Part shown: positions 6,889 to 8,492 of the stretch, one piece after another | Layout of the letters: each line of letters opens with the position of its first letter | Position numbering within the stretch: the first letter of the stretch is position 1 | Assembly (NCBI GenBank): GCA_946479985.1 | Contig: CAMLIF010000138.1 | Coordinates: forward strand, 1 to 8,492 | Origin: an uncultured Flavobacteriales bacterium | Lineage (GTDB): Bacteria; Bacteroidota; Bacteroidia; Flavobacteriales; Crocinitomicaceae | Direction: 5' to 3' | DNA length: 8,492 nt | Notes under the pieces: generated by a model | Seen by the model: only the letters and a program-made list of their open reading frames with translations | Told to the model about the DNA's origin: nothing | The model's database searches: none | Program-made: the position numbers and the translations under genes

Positions 6889-7239
6889 ATCTTTCCTGAA
6901 TGTGTTATTGTTCTCAGAAATGGCAAGGTCATCGACCGCCAGTCGAGATGCCCTTGTTTCATTTTCACAACTAGCGGAAGCCTTCAACTTCTTCAAATCT
7001 CCATTAATCAAAGCCTCCTTTTTAGACTTAGACCAATTCTGAACTTGTTTTTCTCTTTCAAAAGCGAAATCTATTCGATCAAACTCTTCAAAATAGACCA
7101 ATTTAACTGGTGCGTGTTTTTTGGTATAGTTTGCTCCCAATCCGAGAAGATGTTGTTTAATTCTTCTATCCAGATTTTTAGTGCTTCCAGTATAATATGT
7201 TCCGTTAGCGCAAAGTAAAATGTACATGTAACAAATCAT
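6886..7239 (-). CDS. GIY-YIG family nuclease-like protein with repeat-derived tail
   Basis: 117 residues, a little longer than the usual 85-100 of the stand-alone YhbQ/UPF0213-like group. MYILLCANGTYYTG (5-18) contains both halves of the signature (Y-I-L, then Y-Y-T-G in place of Y-I-G). RRIKQH (25-30) carries the expected catalytic Arg, and EREKQVQNWSKSKKEAL (61-77) carries the metal-binding Glu63 and the family's K-x-W/L-S-x-x-K-K-E-A-L block. The catalytic set seems intact, so DNA cleavage or nicking is possible but unproven. The domain ends near residue 88. Residues 97-105 are encoded by a palindromic repeat copy, and the last 12 residues are non-conserved, suggesting that a repeat replaced the original 3' end. 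The start is ATG at 7239, which gives the usual M-x-x-Y-x-Y-I-L opening; Met5 is an alternative. No clear promoter is seen. Confidence 0.85.
   Translation of the reverse strand: MICYMYILLCANGTYYTGSTKNLDRRIKQHLLGLGANYTKKHAPVKLVYFEEFDRIDFAFEREKQVQNWSKSKKEALINGDLKKLKASASCENETRASRLAVDDLAISENNNTFRKD
6925..6951 (+). repeat. Palindromic repeat, full copy 1 (inside the GIY-YIG 3' end)
   Basis: AAGGTCATCGA, centre CCGCC, then AGTCGAGATGC. The flanking halves are identical to copy 3 while the centre differs (CCGCC against GCGG). It can fold as CAAGG/CCTTG (6924-6928/6952-6956), CATC/GATG and GAC/GTC, with a GA bulge and loop CGCCA. It is translated on the minus strand as residues 97-105 of the nuclease. 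Confidence 0.85.
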
Positions 7240-7285
7240 AAAGTGGTTTTCTATTTAAGTTAGGAATAATTATTTAGAATAGGCT

Positions 7286-7309
7286 CATCTCGACTCCGCT
7301 CGATGACCT
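7286..7309 (-). repeat. Palindromic repeat, full copy 2 (inverted)
   Basis: These 24 bases are the exact reverse complement of 7468-7491. It lies 47 bases upstream of the GIY-YIG start codon and forms the left arm of a large inverted repeat whose right arm ends just before the metallo-beta-lactamase gene. Confidence 0.9.
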
Positions 7310-7324
7310 GTATAACCCTTTCTG

Positions 7325-7416
7325 TTATTAACTGGCACTCGATAAATTTTCGATAGAACATCGCGATAAATGTTAATCATTCATTTAATCCAGAGTAATC
7401 GAGTGCCAGTTAATAA
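7325..7416. repeat. Perfect 19-bp inverted repeat nested between repeat copies
   Basis: The arms at 7325-7343 and 7398-7416 are exact reverse complements (left arm TTATTAACTGGCACTCGAT), separated by 54 bases. The loop contains an ATCGCGAT palindrome (7360-7367) and a CGATAAAT direct repeat (7340-7347 and 7364-7371). The stretch 7341-7354 also matches the reverse complement of 7441-7454 at 13 of 14 positions, giving an alternative pairing. Its sequence is different from the GGTCATCGA repeat, so this is a second element. Confidence 0.85.
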
Positions 7417-7433
7417 TAGCTCAAATAATAAGT

Positions 7434-7458
7434 AAAGGTCATCGAGAATTTATCACTA
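7434..7458 (+). repeat. Half copy of the palindromic repeat with TATCACTA tail
   Basis: AAAGGTCATCGAG (7434-7446) is identical to 7466-7478, 32 bases downstream. TATCACTA follows at 7451-7458, as in the degenerate copy at 6864-6888. GGTC (7437-7440) can pair with GACC (7459-7462). Confidence 0.7.
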
Positions 7459-7466
7459 GACCAAGA

Positions 7467-7492
7467 AAGGTCATCGAGCGGAGTCGAGATGC
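7467..7492 (+). repeat. Palindromic repeat, full copy 3 (just upstream of the beta-lactamase gene)
   Basis: AAGGTCATCGA, GCGG, AGTCGAGATGC. AAGAAA (7463-7468) and TTTCTT (7494-7499) extend the hairpin outward, a different outer stem from copy 1. The core (7468-7491) ends 19 bases before the metallo-beta-lactamase ATG, so it lies in the promoter or leader of that gene. Confidence 0.88.
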
Positions 7493-7510
7493 ATTTCTTA
7501 TATTTACAAT

Positions 7511-8206
7511 ATGAAGTCTTTATTGTTGATTGCATCTTTCGTGTTGACAAGTAGTTGTTTCGCCCAACTCGAATTCCAAAAGCTGGCCGACAGCACATAC
7601 ATGTACATTACCTATAACGAATACAAAGGCGAAAAGATTTCTTCGAATGGTGTTTTACGCTTAACGACCAATGGTGTTGTTATGATCGACACTCCATGGG
7701 ACACAACACAATTTCAACCGCTTTTAGATTCCATCCAAGCCAAATTTTCAGCTAAGGTGGTTTTGGCAATTGCAACACACTGGCACGAAGACCGTTCGGC
7801 AGGATTGGAATATTACGCCAAACAGGGAATCCCAACCTACAGTACACGGGCAACATACAATTTGTGCGCAGAAAACAGTATGCCACAAGCTCAGTTCACA
7901 TTTACCGGCGACACTATTTTTCACATTGGAAATACGCTCTTTGAAACTTACTATCCGGGAGCTGGACATACCACCGACAATATTGTTGTTTATTTTCCGG
8001 AAGAAAAAGTATTGGTAGGCGGATGTTTTATTAAATCGGTCGACGCATTGGATTTAGGAAATTTGAGCGATGCAAACCTTGGAATGTGGCCCATTGCCGC
8101 AAGAAATTTGAAAAAGAAATACAGGAAAGTAAAGATTGTTGTTCCGGGCCATTCAAAAGTGGATGGAAAGAAAGCTTTGAAACATACGATACGTTTGTTG
8201 CGCTAG
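7511..8206 (+). CDS. bla: Subclass B1 metallo-beta-lactamase
   Basis: 231 residues, typical for chromosomal B1 enzymes of Bacteroidota. Residues 1-18 form a signal peptide (LLLIASFVLTSSCFA, cleavage before Gln19), so it acts in the periplasm. All zinc ligands of the B1 class are in place: THWHED (89-94) gives His90, His92 and Asp94; PGAGHTTDN (149-157) gives His153; VGGCFIKS (169-176) gives Cys172 with the class-typical Lys175 three residues on; VPGHS (211-215) gives His214. NGVVMIDTPWD (54-64), LGNLSDAN (182-189) and GIPTYS (106-111) also fit. Cys in the second zinc site separates it from B3 enzymes and other MBL-fold hydrolases. Hydrolysis of beta-lactams including carbapenems is expected from the class, not shown here. 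No TAnnTTTG box; TATATTTA at 7499-7506 is seven of eight. A palindromic repeat lies immediately upstream. Confidence 0.93.
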   Translation: MKSLLLIASFVLTSSCFAQLEFQKLADSTYMYITYNEYKGEKISSNGVLRLTTNGVVMIDTPWDTTQFQPLLDSIQAKFSAKVVLAIATHWHEDRSAGLEYYAKQGIPTYSTRATYNLCAENSMPQAQFTFTGDTIFHIGNTLFETYYPGAGHTTDNIVVYFPEEKVLVGGCFIKSVDALDLGNLSDANLGMWPIAARNLKKKYRKVKIVVPGHSKVDGKKALKHTIRLLR

Positions 8207-8250
8207 TTTGTTGAAATCTTAAAGTAAGCTCGGCATGAGATTTCATCAAA
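8207..8250 (+). terminator. Hairpin directly after the metallo-beta-lactamase stop
   Basis: Bases 8207-8219 pair with 8238-8250: TGAAATCT/AGATTTCA is perfect, then one T-T mismatch, then TTTG/CAAA. The loop is 18 bases. It starts at the first base after the stop codon. An A-run rather than a T-run follows, so it is more likely a 3' stabilising stem or weak terminator than a canonical one. The rest of the spacer to 8337 shows no clear -7 box. Confidence 0.45.
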
Positions 8251-8337
8251 AAACAGTCTCTCCAACACTTCTGAATATAGGTATATTCCGTGAACGTTAA
8301 GTTATTATTGGTTTCCCAAATACAAAGTAGCAGATTT

Positions 8338-8492
8338 ATGTCTGAAATATTTAAACAACATCTCCAAAAATTCATCTTCGTTACAGATCCTGATTTTGAA
8401 ACTATTCTTTCCTATTTCAAATCGATTCAGGTTTCAAAGAAAGGATATCTCCAACAAAGCGGTCAAACCTGCAAAAATCACTACTTCGTGAT
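8338..8492 (+). CDS. Crp/Fnr-family regulator, N-terminal fragment at window edge
   Basis: 51 codons are visible from ATG 8338; the frame is open to the edge. The sequence (F-K-Q-H-L-Q-K-F at 5-12, then DPDFETILSYFKS at 17-29, VSKKGYLQQSGQTCKNHYFV at 32-51) follows the start of the cyclic-nucleotide-binding domain in Bacteroidota Crp/Fnr proteins. There a helix with D-x-x-F-E-x-I is followed by K-K-G-x-x-L-x-x-x-G-x-x-C-x-x-x-Y-F-V. The DNA-binding helix-turn-helix would lie beyond the window. The effector and targets cannot be told. It lies 131 bases after the metallo-beta-lactamase gene in the same direction; whether it regulates that gene is open. Confidence 0.8.
   Translation, partial: MSEIFKQHLQKFIFVTDPDFETILSYFKSIQVSKKGYLQQSGQTCKNHYFV

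Larger units (their letters stand above)
6864..7492. mobile_element. Putative GIY-YIG nuclease unit bracketed by palindromic repeats
   Basis: This span holds one small nuclease gene plus three full and two partial copies of one palindromic repeat, all within 629 bases. The copy at 6925-6951 and the copy at 7286-7309 are in opposite orientation on the two sides of the gene, like terminal inverted repeats. Copies at 7286-7309 and 7468-7491 are again inverted relative to each other. No repeat of this kind is seen elsewhere in the window. Calling it a mobile or formerly mobile unit is inferred by analogy with REP/REPIN elements and their dedicated nucleases. Target-site duplications were not identified. 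Confidence 0.4.

Noticed and set aside
6871..7218. Open frame of 115 codons on the plus strand across the GIY-YIG gene
   Set aside because: It is the antisense shadow of the nuclease gene; its translation has no family features while the minus-strand frame carries the full GIY-YIG motif set.
7286..7492. CRISPR array
   Set aside because: Repeat copies are few, face both directions and have unequal spacing; no cas gene is nearby.
7286..7510. Integron attC or gene-cassette boundary next to a beta-lactamase
   Set aside because: No integrase gene in the window, and the same repeat occurs inside and beyond the nuclease gene, which does not fit a cassette junction; I did not see a convincing attC core pair.
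7511..7570. Lipoprotein signal in the metallo-beta-lactamase (TSSC at residues 13-16)
   Set aside because: The -3 position is Thr rather than Leu/Val/Ile, and the FAQ cleavage site just after fits ordinary signal peptidase processing better.
8031..8375. Open frame of 114 codons on the minus strand
   Set aside because: It overlaps the conserved C-terminal half of the metallo-beta-lactamase and the start of the Crp/Fnr gene, and its translation is low in recognisable structure.

Overview
The window looks like chromosome of a member of the Bacteroidota, most likely a Flavobacteriales relative (Crocinitomicaceae/Fluviicola-like; this is an inference from protein style, not from a search). The grounds are AT-rich spacers, TAnnTTTG-type -7 boxes, weak Shine-Dalgarno sequences, signal peptides ending in FAQ, YAQ or FGQ, and the families present.

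Layout. On the minus strand, 1-958 holds a DCC/DUF393 thiol-disulfide oxidoreductase-like gene followed by a divergent ribulose-phosphate 3-epimerase family gene cut by the window edge. On the plus strand follow elbB (DJ-1/PfpI glyoxalase), pckA (ATP-type PEP carboxykinase, complete active site, own -7 box, leader hairpin and a clear intrinsic terminator), a 754-residue exported protein combining a CAP/SCP-like part with a degenerate OmpA-like part, and a 282-residue exported protein with an Asp-rich loop and an SH3-like end. A short GIY-YIG nuclease gene lies on the minus strand at 6886-7239, followed by a 271-base spacer full of inverted repeats. Next, on the plus strand, come a complete subclass B1 metallo-beta-lactamase and the first 51 codons of a Crp/Fnr-type regulator.

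How the genes relate. Most are separate transcription units of housekeeping or envelope type. The minus pair at the left may be co-transcribed, although the epimerase-like gene has its own -7 candidate. The two exported proteins are same-strand neighbours but share no visible pathway.

The most unusual part is 6864-7492. A GGTCATCGA/TCGAGATG palindromic repeat occurs in three full copies and two partial ones, in both orientations, around the GIY-YIG gene. One copy has become the 3' end of that gene, and another ends 19 bases before the metallo-beta-lactamase start codon. The copies keep a hairpin while their outer stem sequences differ. A second, perfect 19-bp inverted repeat is nested between two of them. 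This resembles the logic of REP/REPIN elements with an associated nuclease, but with a GIY-YIG protein; that reading is an inference.
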